Assembly: GCA_019750255.1 (NCBI GenBank)
Contig: JAIEOU010000003.1
Coordinates: 83,350 to 124,096 of the forward strand
From: Patescibacteria group bacterium
GTDB lineage: Bacteria > Patescibacteriota > Minisyncoccia > Phycocordibacterales > UBA918
Direction of reading: 5' to 3'
Length of the DNA: 40,747 bases
Made by a program: the position numbers and the translations under genes. Of this stretch, positions 12,742 to 20,167 are shown in pieces (the stretch's first letter is position 1; the number at the start of each line of letters is the position of its first letter). The notes under the pieces were generated by a model. The model did not search any database, was not told the origin of the DNA, and saw only the letters and a program-made list of their open reading frames with translations.

Positions 12742-14461
12742 TTACCGTCCTGACATTAACTCTGAATTCCGTATGACTCGAGAACCGTGGTACTGGCTGA
12801 ACGACAACAGTCGCGCTTTCCTAGCGCGAGGCTACCTTGCCCAAGGGCAGACCGCTGAAGAGCGCGTGCGTGTCATTGCCGAAACAGCCGAGAATATTCT
12901 AAAGAAGCCGGGGTTTGCCGATAAGCTTGTTGATTACACCAGTCGCGGCTGGGTATCGTTTGCGTCACCTGTGTGGAGCAACTTTGGTGCGGGTCGGGGG
13001 CTGCCGATTAGTTGCTTTGGTTCATATATCGCCGACGACATGGCCAGTATTTTGTACACCAATGCGGAGGTAGGCATGATGAGTAAGTATGGGGGTGGTA
13101 CCTCAGCCTTTTTTGGTGACCTACGGGCGCGCGGGGCAGGGATCAGTGATATGGGTTCTAGCAATGGTCCGGTTACTTTCATGCAGCTCTTCAATGTGAT
13201 GATGAATGTGGTAAGTCAGGGTTCGGTCAGACGGGGTAATCTGGCTGCCTATCTACCGATTGATCACCCAGATATTCTTGAGTTTCTGGACATTGCGACT
13301 GAAGGGAATCCTATTCAAGGTCTGACACATGCCGTAACTGTTACTGACGCCTGGCTCGAAGAGATGGTAGCCGGAGATGAAGAGAAGCGGGCGGTGTGGG
13401 CACGAGTTATTCAGCGTCGCGGTGAGATGGGCTTCCCATACGTGATGTTTATTGATAACGCGAACAACAATACGGTTGATGTCTACAAGGATAAGGGGCT
13501 TAAGATTGTGGCCTCAAACCTGTGTAGCGAAATCATGCTCCCGAGTACGCGCGACTGGTCGTTTGTGTGTTGTCTCTCGTCCATCAACGTCTTGTTCTAC
13601 GATGACTGGAAGGACACTGACCTGGTCGAAACCATGACTTACTTCCTCGACGCGGTGATTAGTGAGTTCTGTGAAAAGCTCGAGGCGCTTCGCGACCATA
13701 CCGACGCTGATAAGCGCCAGGCCTTTTACTTTATGGAGCGAGCCTATAAGTTCTCTATCGAGAACCGAGCGCTCGGACTTGGGGTGCTTGGTTGGCACTC
13801 ACTCCTTCAGGAAAAGATGCTCGCCTTTGAAAGCGAGGAAGCAGCAGTGCTTAACGTTGAGCTCTTTAAGCTCATCGGTGACCGCGCCAAGGCCGCCAGT
13901 GTCGCGATGGGGAAGGAGTACGGCGAACCAGCGGTACTAAAGGGCTACGGCCGCCGCAATACGACCACCATGGCGATTGCACCAACTACCAGTTCCGCCT
14001 TCATCCTCGGTCAGGTATCACAAGGTATCGAACCAGTGTGGAGTAACTGCTATATCAAAGACGTAGCCAAGCTGAAGGTGACTATTAAAAACCCGTTCCT
14101 TGAGAAGCTGCTTGAGACCAAGGGAATGAATACCAAAGAGGTCTGGGATGGTATCCGCGACAATGACGGATCGGTGCAGCATCTAGACGCCCTTACCGAT
14201 CAAGAGAAAGCGGTGTTCCGGACCTTTGCGGAAATTGACCAGGGTGCCGTGATAGATCAGGCCGCTGACCGGCAGCCGTTTATTGACCAGGGCCAGTCGC
14301 TCAATGTGATGGTGCCGCCAAGTGTTACGGCTAAAGAAATTAATGCCCTCTACATGCGGGCCTGGAAGGGCGGGGTAAAGGCACTCTACTACCAGCACAG
14401 CATGAACGCCGCTCAAGAAATGGTGCGCAAGAAGATCGCGTCAAATGCCAAAGCAGAGTAA
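12725..14461 (+). CDS. nrdA: Class I ribonucleotide reductase large subunit, short, without ATP-cone
   Basis: 578 residues. Catalyses ribonucleotide reduction. Active-site elements are present: Cys97 (LPISCFGS), the triad Asn265-x-Cys267-x-Glu269 (NLCSEIML), the redox partner Cys in VCCLSS (282/283), and the radical-path tyrosines Tyr555-Tyr556 (ALYYQHS). Two usual parts are missing: the N-terminal ATP-cone, which is on NrdB, and the C-terminal Cys pair that passes electrons from thioredoxin or glutaredoxin; the protein ends KKIASNAKAE, and the next frames show no Cys tail. The start is GTG within the last codons of nrdB, so translation is probably coupled; ATG at 12773 is an alternative. Confidence 0.93.
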   Translation: MPTSFNYRPDINSEFRMTREPWYWLNDNSRAFLARGYLAQGQTAEERVRVIAETAENILKKPGFADKLVDYTSRGWVSFASPVWSNFGAGRGLPISCFGSYIADDMASILYTNAEVGMMSKYGGGTSAFFGDLRARGAGISDMGSSNGPVTFMQLFNVMMNVVSQGSVRRGNLAAYLPIDHPDILEFLDIATEGNPIQGLTHAVTVTDAWLEEMVAGDEEKRAVWARVIQRRGEMGFPYVMFIDNANNNTVDVYKDKGLKIVASNLCSEIMLPSTRDWSFVCCLSSINVLFYDDWKDTDLVETMTYFLDAVISEFCEKLEALRDHTDADKRQAFYFMERAYKFSIENRALGLGVLGWHSLLQEKMLAFESEEAAVLNVELFKLIGDRAKAASVAMGKEYGEPAVLKGYGRRNTTTMAIAPTTSSAFILGQVSQGIEPVWSNCYIKDVAKLKVTIKNPFLEKLLETKGMNTKEVWDGIRDNDGSVQHLDALTDQEKAVFRTFAEIDQGAVIDQAADRQPFIDQGQSLNVMVPPSVTAKEINALYMRAWKGGVKALYYQHSMNAAQEMVRKKIASNAKAE

Positions 14462-14549
14462 GTCTTGTACACAAAAACGTCTGGTGGGTGTTGAAAGCTG
14501 AAGTGAAGCGACCGAAGGGTAAGGTATGATGATGATGTCACAGAGTGCT
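14462..14549. other. Short spacer after nrdA
   Basis: Nothing recognisable except the approach to the terminator; repeated ATG (GATGATGATG) near 14526 has no downstream frame. Confidence 0.3.
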
Positions 14550-14610
14550 AAAAGGCGCTCGGCAGGGACTACGCGTCGCGACCGCGCAGTCCCCGCCGAG
14601 CGCCTTTTTT
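14550..14610 (+). terminator. Long terminator hairpin after nrdA
   Basis: Stem AAAAGGCGCTCGGC with GCCGAGCGCCTTTT, extended inward by GGGACT/AGTCCC and CGCG pairs, then T6. One of the most stable hairpins in the window. Confidence 0.9.
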
Positions 14611-14640
14611 AGTGTCTGGTAAGCGAGTAGGCATATTTGG

Positions 14641-14646
14641 TACTAT
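14641..14646 (+). promoter_or_regulatory. -10 box TACTAT of the matrixin-like gene
   Basis: TACTAT ends 6 nt before the ATG at 14653. Confidence 0.5.
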
Positions 14647-14652
14647 AGGACC

Positions 14653-15600
14653 ATGCGCAGTAGCTTCATTATTGTCCTTATCGCCACGATTTTATTTTCA
14701 GGTGCGCACTGGTATATCCGTACTGAGGGCGTGTGCCCAGTGCCGCTTAAGTATCGTCTAGGCTCTTACGATGAACGTTTTTTGCTTTCTCCTGACGAAG
14801 TGAAGCAGGTCATTGGGGAGGCTGAGGTAGCCTGGGAAGAAGCGGTGGGGCGAGAACTATTTATATACGATGAGTCGGCTGATTTTGTCGTTGATTTTGT
14901 GTTTGATGAACGACAGCGTCGCGCCGAAAGTGAGGAGGAGTCACGACAGAGGCTTAATGAGCAGGAAGAGCGTACTAGTGCTACCCGGGCCGCGATCGCT
15001 GCTCTCGAGGCTGATTTTAGCGAGGCGAAAGAGCAATATGAGACGCGGACACGGGTATATGAGCGAGACTTGGGTAGGTATAATGCAGAAATCGAAGCCA
15101 TTAACGCGCGCGGAGGAGCCGATGAAAGAGAGCGAACGGAACTCGCGGCTCGGCAACGCGCCTTTGCCGCCGAAGAGCGAACGCTCGAGTCGATGGCCAA
15201 AAACCTCAACACCCTTATCGAGCAGATCAATGAGCTCGGTAGTGAAGGGAATATGCTTGTCGAACAATACAATGAAGAGGTGGCGGTTTATAACGACCGC
15301 TACGGTGAGGCGGGTGCCTTTACACAGGGCGAATATGCCGATGGTCGAATTACCATCTACAAATATAGTGATACCACCGAGCTGCGACAGGTAATGGCGC
15401 ATGAGTTTGGGCACGCGCTGGGCGCCGACCACGTTGAGGACAACCAAGCGATACTGTACTATTTACTTGAGCAACAACCTGACGAGCTCACGCTAACGCC
15501 TTCTGACGTTAGCGCAGTAGCGCTCGTTTGTGGCGAGGGTGACGAATTCTCGCACCGTTTGCGGCACTTTATACGCACCGCGCTGTCGTTACTAACATAA
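14653..15600 (+). CDS. Membrane-anchored matrixin-like metalloprotease with inserted coiled coil
   Basis: 315 residues. An N-terminal TM helix or signal (4-18) is followed by a split metalloprotease domain. The first part contains CPVPLKYRLGSYDERF and the strand FVVDFVFDE. A long charged helical segment, about 88-215 (Glu, Arg, Ala-rich, heptad-like), is inserted. The second part has GRITIYKYSD and the zinc site HEFGHALGADH (His250, Glu251, His254, His260). Metzincins normally have a Met-turn shortly after; here the equivalent reads AILYYLL, without Met. It acts outside the cell, substrate unknown. The SIMPL gene follows after 14 nt, so the two are likely one operon. Confidence 0.85.
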   Translation: MRSSFIIVLIATILFSGAHWYIRTEGVCPVPLKYRLGSYDERFLLSPDEVKQVIGEAEVAWEEAVGRELFIYDESADFVVDFVFDERQRRAESEEESRQRLNEQEERTSATRAAIAALEADFSEAKEQYETRTRVYERDLGRYNAEIEAINARGGADERERTELAARQRAFAAEERTLESMAKNLNTLIEQINELGSEGNMLVEQYNEEVAVYNDRYGEAGAFTQGEYADGRITIYKYSDTTELRQVMAHEFGHALGADHVEDNQAILYYLLEQQPDELTLTPSDVSAVALVCGEGDEFSHRLRHFIRTALSLLT

Positions 15601-15614
15601 CCATTTCACAGTTT

Positions 15615-16406
15615 ATGAACGAAACATTTTTTAGCAGTCCAATCAATCGAATACTCGGTACTTTGGCGCTTGTCGGTCTGGTTGTCTCATTTGCAGCGTA
15701 CGCGTACTACACACTGAAACAGGCTGAGTACATGTACATGGGTCCGACCACCATCTCGGTAACAGGTGAAGGAGAGGTGCTTGCGGTGCCTGATGTGGGA
15801 CAGTTTAGTTACACTGTGAGCGCGAGCGCTCCTGACGCTACGGCAGCCCAGACTGAGGTGGCTACGAAGGGCAACGCCGTGATTGCCTATTTGAAAGAGC
15901 AAGGAATCGAAGATCGTGATATTAAAACCCAACAGTACTCAATGTACCCAAAGTACCGCTGGGAAGAGCGGCCGTGTGTGTATGGCGTGCCGTGTATGCC
16001 GGGACAGCAGATCGAGGACGGGTTCGAGGTTAGTCAGAGCGTAACCGTAAAAGTGCGCAACCTCGATACTGCCGGTAACCTCATCACTGGAGTTGGAGAA
16101 AAAGGGGCTACTAATCTTTCCGGTCTTACCTTTACTGTTGACGATGAAGAGGCACTGAAGAGCGAAGCGCGCACTCTTGCGATTGCCGATGCGCAAGCTC
16201 AATCAGAACAGCTCGCGAAAGATCTCGGTGTCCGCATTGTCAAAATGAATGGTTACTACGAAGAGGGTCCAATGTCCCCACTCTATGGGTATGGTGGTGA
16301 AATGGACGCCAAAATGCAGTCAGCGATGCCGGCGGTCGCTCCTGAGCTTCCAGCTGGAGAGAGTGCAACCAAAAGCCGCGTGACGGTAACGTACATCGTA
16401 AAGTAG
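15615..16406 (+). CDS. SIMPL-domain (DUF541) membrane-anchored protein
   Basis: 263 residues. An N-terminal TM helix (about 14-33) is followed by a SIMPL domain: TISVTGEGEVLAVPDVGQF, AVIAYLKEQGIEDRDIKTQ, GFEVSQSVTVKVRNLD, GATNLSGLTFTVDDEE and a helix rich in Ala and Gln (AIADAQAQSEQLAKDLG). The final strand RVTVTYIVK is typical. Members (BP26/YggE-like) form periplasmic or surface oligomers of unclear function, linked to stress. Two Cys in RPCVYGVPCMPG could form a disulfide. It is 14 nt after the protease gene, and both probably share its promoter. Confidence 0.92.
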   Translation: MNETFFSSPINRILGTLALVGLVVSFAAYAYYTLKQAEYMYMGPTTISVTGEGEVLAVPDVGQFSYTVSASAPDATAAQTEVATKGNAVIAYLKEQGIEDRDIKTQQYSMYPKYRWEERPCVYGVPCMPGQQIEDGFEVSQSVTVKVRNLDTAGNLITGVGEKGATNLSGLTFTVDDEEALKSEARTLAIADAQAQSEQLAKDLGVRIVKMNGYYEEGPMSPLYGYGGEMDAKMQSAMPAVAPELPAGESATKSRVTVTYIVK

Positions 16407-16424
16407 GGAATAGAGGTTGCTATA

Positions 16425-16460
16425 AAAAGCGACCCCGGGCAACAGCCCGGGGTCGCTTTT
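16425..16460 (+). terminator. Terminator after the SIMPL gene
   Basis: A 16-bp perfect stem (16425-16440 with 16445-16460), loop AACA, A4 and T4 flanks. Confidence 0.92.
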
Positions 16461-16522
16461 GACATTAACCAAAAAAAGAGTACTATTGTAGTTAATCCGC
16501 CCCCGAGGCGTTTTTATTTTGC

Positions 16523-16528
16523 TAAACT
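16523..16528 (+). promoter_or_regulatory. -10 box TAAACT of secE
   Basis: TAAACT ends 7 nt before the secE ATG; a T-rich stretch is upstream. Confidence 0.4.
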
Positions 16529-16535
16529 ATTAGGT

Positions 16536-16724
16536 ATGAATGCACTCAGTAAATACTTCCGCGACACCTTTGCCGAAATGCGACAGGTGGCGTGGCCAAC
16601 CCAATCACAGGCCCTCAAGTACACCGCGCTCGTGGTCGCGATTTCAGTATTCGTGGCGCTGTTTGTAGCTGCCTTTGACTACCTCTTTTCGCTTGGGATT
16701 AATGCTATCGTAACCTCTTTCTAA
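16536..16724 (+). CDS. secE: Preprotein translocase subunit SecE
   Basis: 62 residues, the short single-TM form. Part of the SecYEG channel in the membrane. The amphipathic helix carries the family motif FAEMRQVAWPTQSQ, followed by one TM helix (about 30-52). nusG starts 4 nt after its stop, the usual secE-nusG order. Confidence 0.97.
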   Translation: MNALSKYFRDTFAEMRQVAWPTQSQALKYTALVVAISVFVALFVAAFDYLFSLGINAIVTSF

Positions 16725-16728
16725 TTAT

Positions 16729-17274
16729 ATGGCTAAACAAGTTTCAACAGGCGAACGGCACTGGTACGCGATTCACACCTACTCGGGCTATGAGAATGCC
16801 GTAACGCGCAACCTCAAGCAGCGTATCGACTCACTCGGCATGCATGACAAAATTTTCAACGTTGTCGTGCCAACTGAAAAAAAGATTCGGGTAAAGGGTG
16901 GCAAGCGTGTTATGGAAGAGGAGCGTATCTACCCTGGATACGTCCTCGTAGAAATGGTAGTGGATGATGAGTCGTGGTACGTCGTGCGTAACACGCCACG
17001 GGTCACCGGGTTCGTCGGTAGCGGCACCCAACCAGTACCCCTCACACAGGCCGAGTACGACTCGCTCATGAAGCGTATGAGTACTGATACCGTGAAGCAT
17101 AAGGTTGATGTCTCGGAAGGTGACCTTGTGATTATTACCGATGGTCCGTTTAAGGAGCTTGAAGGGAAGGTGGGTGGTGTTGACGAAAAGAGCGGCAAGG
17201 TAAAGGTGCTTGTTGCCATGTTCGGTCGCGAAACTCCGGTTGAACTCGACTTTTTGCAAATTAAGCGGGTTTAA
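16729..17274 (+). CDS. nusG: Transcription termination/antitermination factor NusG
   Basis: 181 residues, usual length. It binds RNA polymerase and couples transcription to translation through uS10. The NGN domain (WYAIHTYSGYENAVTRNLKQ, YPGYVLVEM, TPRVTGFVG) and the C-terminal KOW domain (GDLVIITDGPFKELEGKVGG) are complete. Its TAA stop is the first codon of structured element A (TAAGGAGG). Unlike in most bacteria, rplK does not follow directly; a 1-kb stretch with an opposing gene lies between. Confidence 0.98.
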   Translation: MAKQVSTGERHWYAIHTYSGYENAVTRNLKQRIDSLGMHDKIFNVVVPTEKKIRVKGGKRVMEEERIYPGYVLVEMVVDDESWYVVRNTPRVTGFVGSGTQPVPLTQAEYDSLMKRMSTDTVKHKVDVSEGDLVIITDGPFKELEGKVGGVDEKSGKVKVLVAMFGRETPVELDFLQIKRV

Positions 17275-17361
17275 GGAGGCCGTAGGCCGACTATAAACCG
17301 CTTATGCAGGCGCTTCATTATTTCTGAGCATCAAAGCGAAAGAAATAATGGTAGCGAGCTG
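17272..17361. repeat. Structured repeat element, copy A
   Basis: Read on the reverse strand: outer stem GCAG-ct-CGCT / AGCG-c-CTGC, internal loop ACC/GA, inner stem ATTATTTCT/AGAAATAAT, loop TTCGCTTTGATGCTC, then TAAGCGGTTTATAGTC, a small GGCC hairpin and CTCCTTA. On the plus strand it starts at the nusG stop codon. The 15-nt loop and internal loop are identical to copy B while both stems differ in sequence but keep pairing. Confidence 0.75.
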
Positions 17362-17400
17362 CGAAAAAGAGTATGAATTGGCGAATAACTTCGTCGGTAC

Positions 17401-17450
17401 GGAAAAAGGAGCGCTTGCTGGACACGTGTCCCACTCGCGCTCCTTTTTCC
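17401..17450. terminator. Terminator-like hairpin with a nested palindrome
   Basis: Stem GGAAAAAGGAGCGC with GCGCTCCTTTTTCC (14 bp) and, inside the loop, the perfect 12-bp palindrome GGACACGTGTCC (17420-17431). It can act in both directions and probably ends secE-nusG transcription. Confidence 0.8.
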
Positions 17451-17521
17451 TAGACTCCTCGTTCTTCATCCAATTTCTGCCTTTTGATAAAAGCCCCTGT
17501 GTGCTGCTAAATGAGCTAATT

Positions 17522-17560
17522 AACAAAACGCCCGCAAGCTATGCTCGCGGCTGTTTTGTT
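17522..17560. terminator. Terminator-like hairpin
   Basis: AACAAAAC at 17522-17529 pairs with GTTTTGTT at 17553-17560 around a GC-rich inner stem with small mismatches. Confidence 0.65.
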
Positions 17561-17574
17561 TGTATATAAAAAGA

Positions 17575-17602
17575 ATGGGCGCGTTCCGGAGAACGCGCCC
17601 AT
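17575..17602 (-). terminator. Terminator of the reverse-strand gene at 17625
   Basis: An 11-bp perfect stem (17575-17585 with 17592-17602), loop CCGGAG; on the reverse strand it is followed by TTCTTTTTATAT. Confidence 0.85.
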
Positions 17603-17624
17603 GATGCTGCTAGCTGGGCTTGTA

Positions 17625-18101
17625 TCAGGTGACCGGCGCGAATACCAGAGTTCCTGCATTCCACAGGCGGTTGCGGCCGACGTGTCTAAGGATTCCTGTA
17701 CCAGGAACACGTTGATTCGTATCCGCACTCCAGCGGTGCCAGAAGGACAGCGAGACAACCTGTTCGTTCAGGTACCCGATGACGGACTGTGAGAGTCGTC
17801 GTTTGCTTTTGAACAAGAAGGCAAAGAGATGCGCGACCTGCTCTGGACGGAAGTGGTACCCGGGGTTCAGTTCGGCGAGAGCTGCCTCGATGGTATCGTC
17901 ATCCGCGCATGGTTCGAGAGAGATCTCAAACACATTCACACGGAACGGCGGCAACGGGTGCGGTGACGGTGTCGGCTCGAGCACATGCTCGAAAAAACCT
18001 AGCGTGCAACCGGGCCCTTCCGAGCTGCTGTAGAAGTTACCGAGATGGAAATCAGGAGGCAGCGAAACTTCATGACTACCGCACGGAACGAGTACTTTCA
18101 T
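17625..18101 (-). CDS. Hypothetical protein between nusG and rplK
   Basis: 158 residues, soluble, no signal or TM. The N-terminal half has a Pro-rich segment (EPTPSPHPLPPF); the C-terminal half has ELNPGYHFRPEQVAHLFAF, VVSLSFWHRW, RVPGTGI and a closing strand NRLWNAGTLVFAPVT. The pattern (ELNPGY...R.E.V..L.AF, then W and V-P motifs, then a final beta strand) resembles a set of hypothetical proteins I associate with these bacteria; no function known. It has a normal leader: -35/-10 boxes, a GGCAGC/GCTGCC hairpin, and AAAGG before the ATG. It splits the usual nusG-rplK neighbourhood and is transcribed against it. Confidence 0.7.
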   Translation of the reverse strand: MKVLVPCGSHEVSLPPDFHLGNFYSSSEGPGCTLGFFEHVLEPTPSPHPLPPFRVNVFEISLEPCADDDTIEAALAELNPGYHFRPEQVAHLFAFLFKSKRRLSQSVIGYLNEQVVSLSFWHRWSADTNQRVPGTGILRHVGRNRLWNAGTLVFAPVT

Positions 18102-18128
18102 GGATGTTACCTTTGCTCGATGATCGGT

Positions 18129-18189
18129 TGTGGGGCAGCAAAAGCTGCCTGTCTGTTTAATATTATATCACATTATACTCAAAAAGCAA
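18129..18189 (-). promoter_or_regulatory. Promoter and leader hairpin of the 17625-18101 gene
   Basis: On the reverse strand TTGCTT (18184-18189), 16 nt, TATAAT (18162-18167). The leader has a strong hairpin GGCAGC-TTTT-GCTGCC near 18132-18147 and AAAGGT 7 nt before the ATG. Confidence 0.6.
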
Positions 18190-18198
18190 TTATGTGGC

Positions 18199-18227
18199 TT
18201 GCTTAATAGGCATTTCTCTTGTATTCT
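18199..18227 (+). promoter_or_regulatory. Promoter of rplK
   Basis: TTGCTT (18199-18204), a 17-nt spacer, TATTCT (18222-18227). The leader is about 60 nt. It sits back to back with the promoter of the reverse-strand gene. Confidence 0.6.
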
Positions 18228-18295
18228 ACGCGGGCTTCAGGACGGGCTCAGGTATGGACCCTGGCTCTCTCCACACAATTTAAATTAAACAATCC

Positions 18296-18721
18296 ATGGC
18301 AAAGAAATTAGTAAAGAAAATAAAGGTACAGGCAACCGGTGGTAAGGCAACTCCAGCTCCGCCACTCGGACCTGTGCTTGGTCAGGCAGGTATCAATATC
18401 GGCGAGTTCGTAAACCAGTTTAACGAACAGACCCGTGATCGTATGGGCGAAGTGGTGCCAGTAGAGCTCATGGTCTACGATGACCGTAGCTTCACTTTCA
18501 TCACTAAGGTGTCACCAGCATCGCGTTTGGTGCTCAAGAAGATGAACAAAGACAAGGGTTCAAGTAAGAACGTCTCTTCAAAAATCGGTACTATCACCCG
18601 TGCCCAGGTGCGCGAGATTGCTGAAATAAAAATGGTCGACATGAACGCTGCTTCAGTTGAGGCCGCGATGAAGACTATCGAAGGCACGTGCCGTTCAATG
18701 GGAGTGACGGTGGTAGACTAA
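18296..18721 (+). CDS. rplK: 50S ribosomal protein uL11
   Basis: 141 residues, usual length. Part of the GTPase-associated centre of the large subunit. The start KIKVQATGGKATPAPPLGP, then LGQAGINIGEFVNQFN, and the C-terminal RNA-binding domain (KNVSSKIGTITRAQVREIAE) are complete. In most bacteria rplA (uL1) follows in the same operon; here a terminator follows at once and no uL1 gene occurs in the window. Loss of uL1 has been reported for some CPR lineages. Confidence 0.98.
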   Translation: MAKKLVKKIKVQATGGKATPAPPLGPVLGQAGINIGEFVNQFNEQTRDRMGEVVPVELMVYDDRSFTFITKVSPASRLVLKKMNKDKGSSKNVSSKIGTITRAQVREIAEIKMVDMNAASVEAAMKTIEGTCRSMGVTVVD

Positions 18722-18741
18722 AGATTCTCAATTAAATCAAA

Positions 18742-18771
18742 AACAAAAGCCGGGTAATCCCGGCTTTTGTT
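18742..18771 (+). terminator. Terminator after rplK
   Basis: A 13-bp perfect stem (18742-18754 with 18759-18771), loop TAAT, ending TTTTGTT. Confidence 0.92.
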
Positions 18772-18838
18772 GTGCAGAAAACTATCACCTTGTGTTGTGT
18801 GTGTTACTATGCCGACAGCAACAATTGTGGAGTCTCCC

Positions 18839-19321
18839 ATGCCCCTTATCGGTGTGCCAAAACTACATCGTATCGTCGCCCTCAGAGCACAATACGACGG
18901 ATCGTGTGCTCGGGGCTGGTTACTCGCTAAAAAGTTCTTTCCCGAACGAGCCCTTTTAGCTCGCCTTTTCGCTCGTGGTGCTTTGCTTAACGAATTCACG
19001 CAAGCTCCGACGACCAAGCAGGTGAGCGATATGCTTTGTCAGATTACGTGCACATATGTCGCCCTAGAGGTTCGTGAGTTGGGTGCAATTGAGCGTATAG
19101 CGGCTATCGGAGTTCGGTTGTGTCGGCACTACCATCATGTGCAGTCTCCTGATTTTTGGGAATTACCACAAGTACTTCCGCACCGTATGGCATTTTCCAG
19201 TACGGTCAGTGCAGACACCGTCACTCTGATGGGCGAACACAGCTCGTACCACCTCGGCAGTGTAGGTCGCGAGTTAGCTCGGGTGCTGGCTGAAGATATC
19301 CAGACGCGCCAGGCGGCGTGA
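18839..19321 (+). CDS. Hypothetical protein
   Basis: 160 residues from the ATG at 18839, which has GTGGAG 6 nt upstream and follows a TTACTAT box at about 18803; 18809 is a possible earlier start. The protein is helical and soluble, with AQYDGSCARGWLLAKKFFPERALLARLFARG-type segments and a run of His and Tyr (CRHYHHV). No motif or family recognised. A terminator follows. Leader, ribosome binding site and terminator make a real gene likely. Confidence 0.55.
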   Translation: MPLIGVPKLHRIVALRAQYDGSCARGWLLAKKFFPERALLARLFARGALLNEFTQAPTTKQVSDMLCQITCTYVALEVRELGAIERIAAIGVRLCRHYHHVQSPDFWELPQVLPHRMAFSSTVSADTVTLMGEHSSYHLGSVGRELARVLAEDIQTRQAA

Positions 19322-19327
19322 ATCAGT

Positions 19328-19359
19328 GGCGGGATTCCCTCGGTGGAACCCGCCGCTTT
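19328..19359 (+). terminator. Terminator after the 18839 gene
   Basis: GGCGGG-a-TTCC pairs with GGAA-CCCGCC around a 6-nt loop; CTTTCTT follows. Confidence 0.8.
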
Positions 19360-19466
19360 CTTATGTATGTTAGAGCAGGTCGAATTCTCTAGCGGGTGCA
19401 CGTGCTGTTGTATTAGCTCAGGATGTCATGGTAGTGTTTGAGTCGGTTTGTTCCGAGGAGATGAAA

Positions 19467-20072
19467 ATGTCGAGTTTAAAAGGCCGCAACGATAGCGTTG
19501 TCCTGGAAGAGCGAATTCTCCTACAACTGCTCGATTCGCCCTATCGTCGACACAAGCACGCAAGCTTGGCCGACGAGCGCCTCACGGTAGTTGCCTTCGT
19601 CTATACACCCGAAGGTCAGCTGCTGTTTGTCCTTCCATCTCGTGCGAAGAAGCACGGCTGGATTCCTCCACAAGGTGGGGTCGAAGAAGGGCAGACACTG
19701 CGAGCGGCGGTGGCGGCAGAGCTCCGGGAAGAGTGTCGCTACGGTATCCACCGACTGGGGAATGAAATGAAGCTTCTCGGTCACTGGCGCTCTGATAATG
19801 GGCGCGGTGGCGTGAAGCGGCTTGTGGGAGTGTTTGTGCCCCTGCTCTCATGGCAGGAACCAAAGACCAACTACGAGAACCGCAAATGGTGCTTGGCGGG
19901 TAGTTGGGATGAGGTGGCGAAGCTTATGAAGGACGGCAGCGATAACAAGCGTCTGGCCGTTAACCATTTTTTAGGCGCTGCTGCAGTACGCGTTCCGCGT
20001 TTCAAGAAAAAGTGGGGAGTACCCACAGTTCCGTTCCGGCTGGCTATGCAAGCTGAAGCCGTCGCCGCTTAA
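19467..20072 (+). CDS. NUDIX hydrolase
   Basis: 201 residues. NUDIX enzymes cleave nucleoside diphosphates linked to another group. The sequence LTVVAFVYTPEGQLLFVLPS leads into HGWIPPQGGVEEGQT and the helix RAAVAAELREECRYG. The EE pair that binds metal is kept (LREEC), but the Arg of the usual REUxEE is Ala (AELREE). About 55 residues N-terminal and a basic C-terminal tail (PRFKKKWGV) are extra to the fold. The start at 19467 has GAGGAG 6 nt upstream; two earlier ATGs are possible. A terminator follows. Substrate unknown. Confidence 0.87.
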   Translation: MSSLKGRNDSVVLEERILLQLLDSPYRRHKHASLADERLTVVAFVYTPEGQLLFVLPSRAKKHGWIPPQGGVEEGQTLRAAVAAELREECRYGIHRLGNEMKLLGHWRSDNGRGGVKRLVGVFVPLLSWQEPKTNYENRKWCLAGSWDEVAKLMKDGSDNKRLAVNHFLGAAAVRVPRFKKKWGVPTVPFRLAMQAEAVAA

Positions 20073-20086
20073 GCAGTGGCCAAAAA

Positions 20087-20118
20087 GGCGGGTCCGATTT
20101 ATTGGACCCGCCACTTTC
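20087..20118 (+). terminator. Terminator after the NUDIX gene
   Basis: GGCGGGTCC (20087-20095) pairs with GGACCCGCC (20104-20112), then ACTTTCG. Confidence 0.85.
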
Positions 20119-20155
20119 GTGCCTGGAAAGTAGGTTAGGGAAATAAGATATTTGA

Positions 20156-20161
20156 TATACT
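20156..20161 (+). promoter_or_regulatory. -10 box TATACT of dcd
   Basis: TATACT ends 6 nt before the dcd ATG; no ribosome binding site. Confidence 0.55.
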
Positions 20162-20167
20162 GAGCGT

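Larger units (their letters stand above)
17362..17624. other. Gene-free region with three stacked hairpins
   Basis: No gene. It holds terminators at 17401, 17522 and 17575, listed separately, in the space between nusG and the reverse-strand gene ending at 17625. Confidence 0.5.

Noticed and set aside
14766-15447. Long reverse-strand and other-frame readings (about 168 codons) within the matrixin-like gene
   Set aside because: They mirror the charged coiled-coil coding sequence; Ser/Arg-rich translations without motifs are shadows of the real frame.
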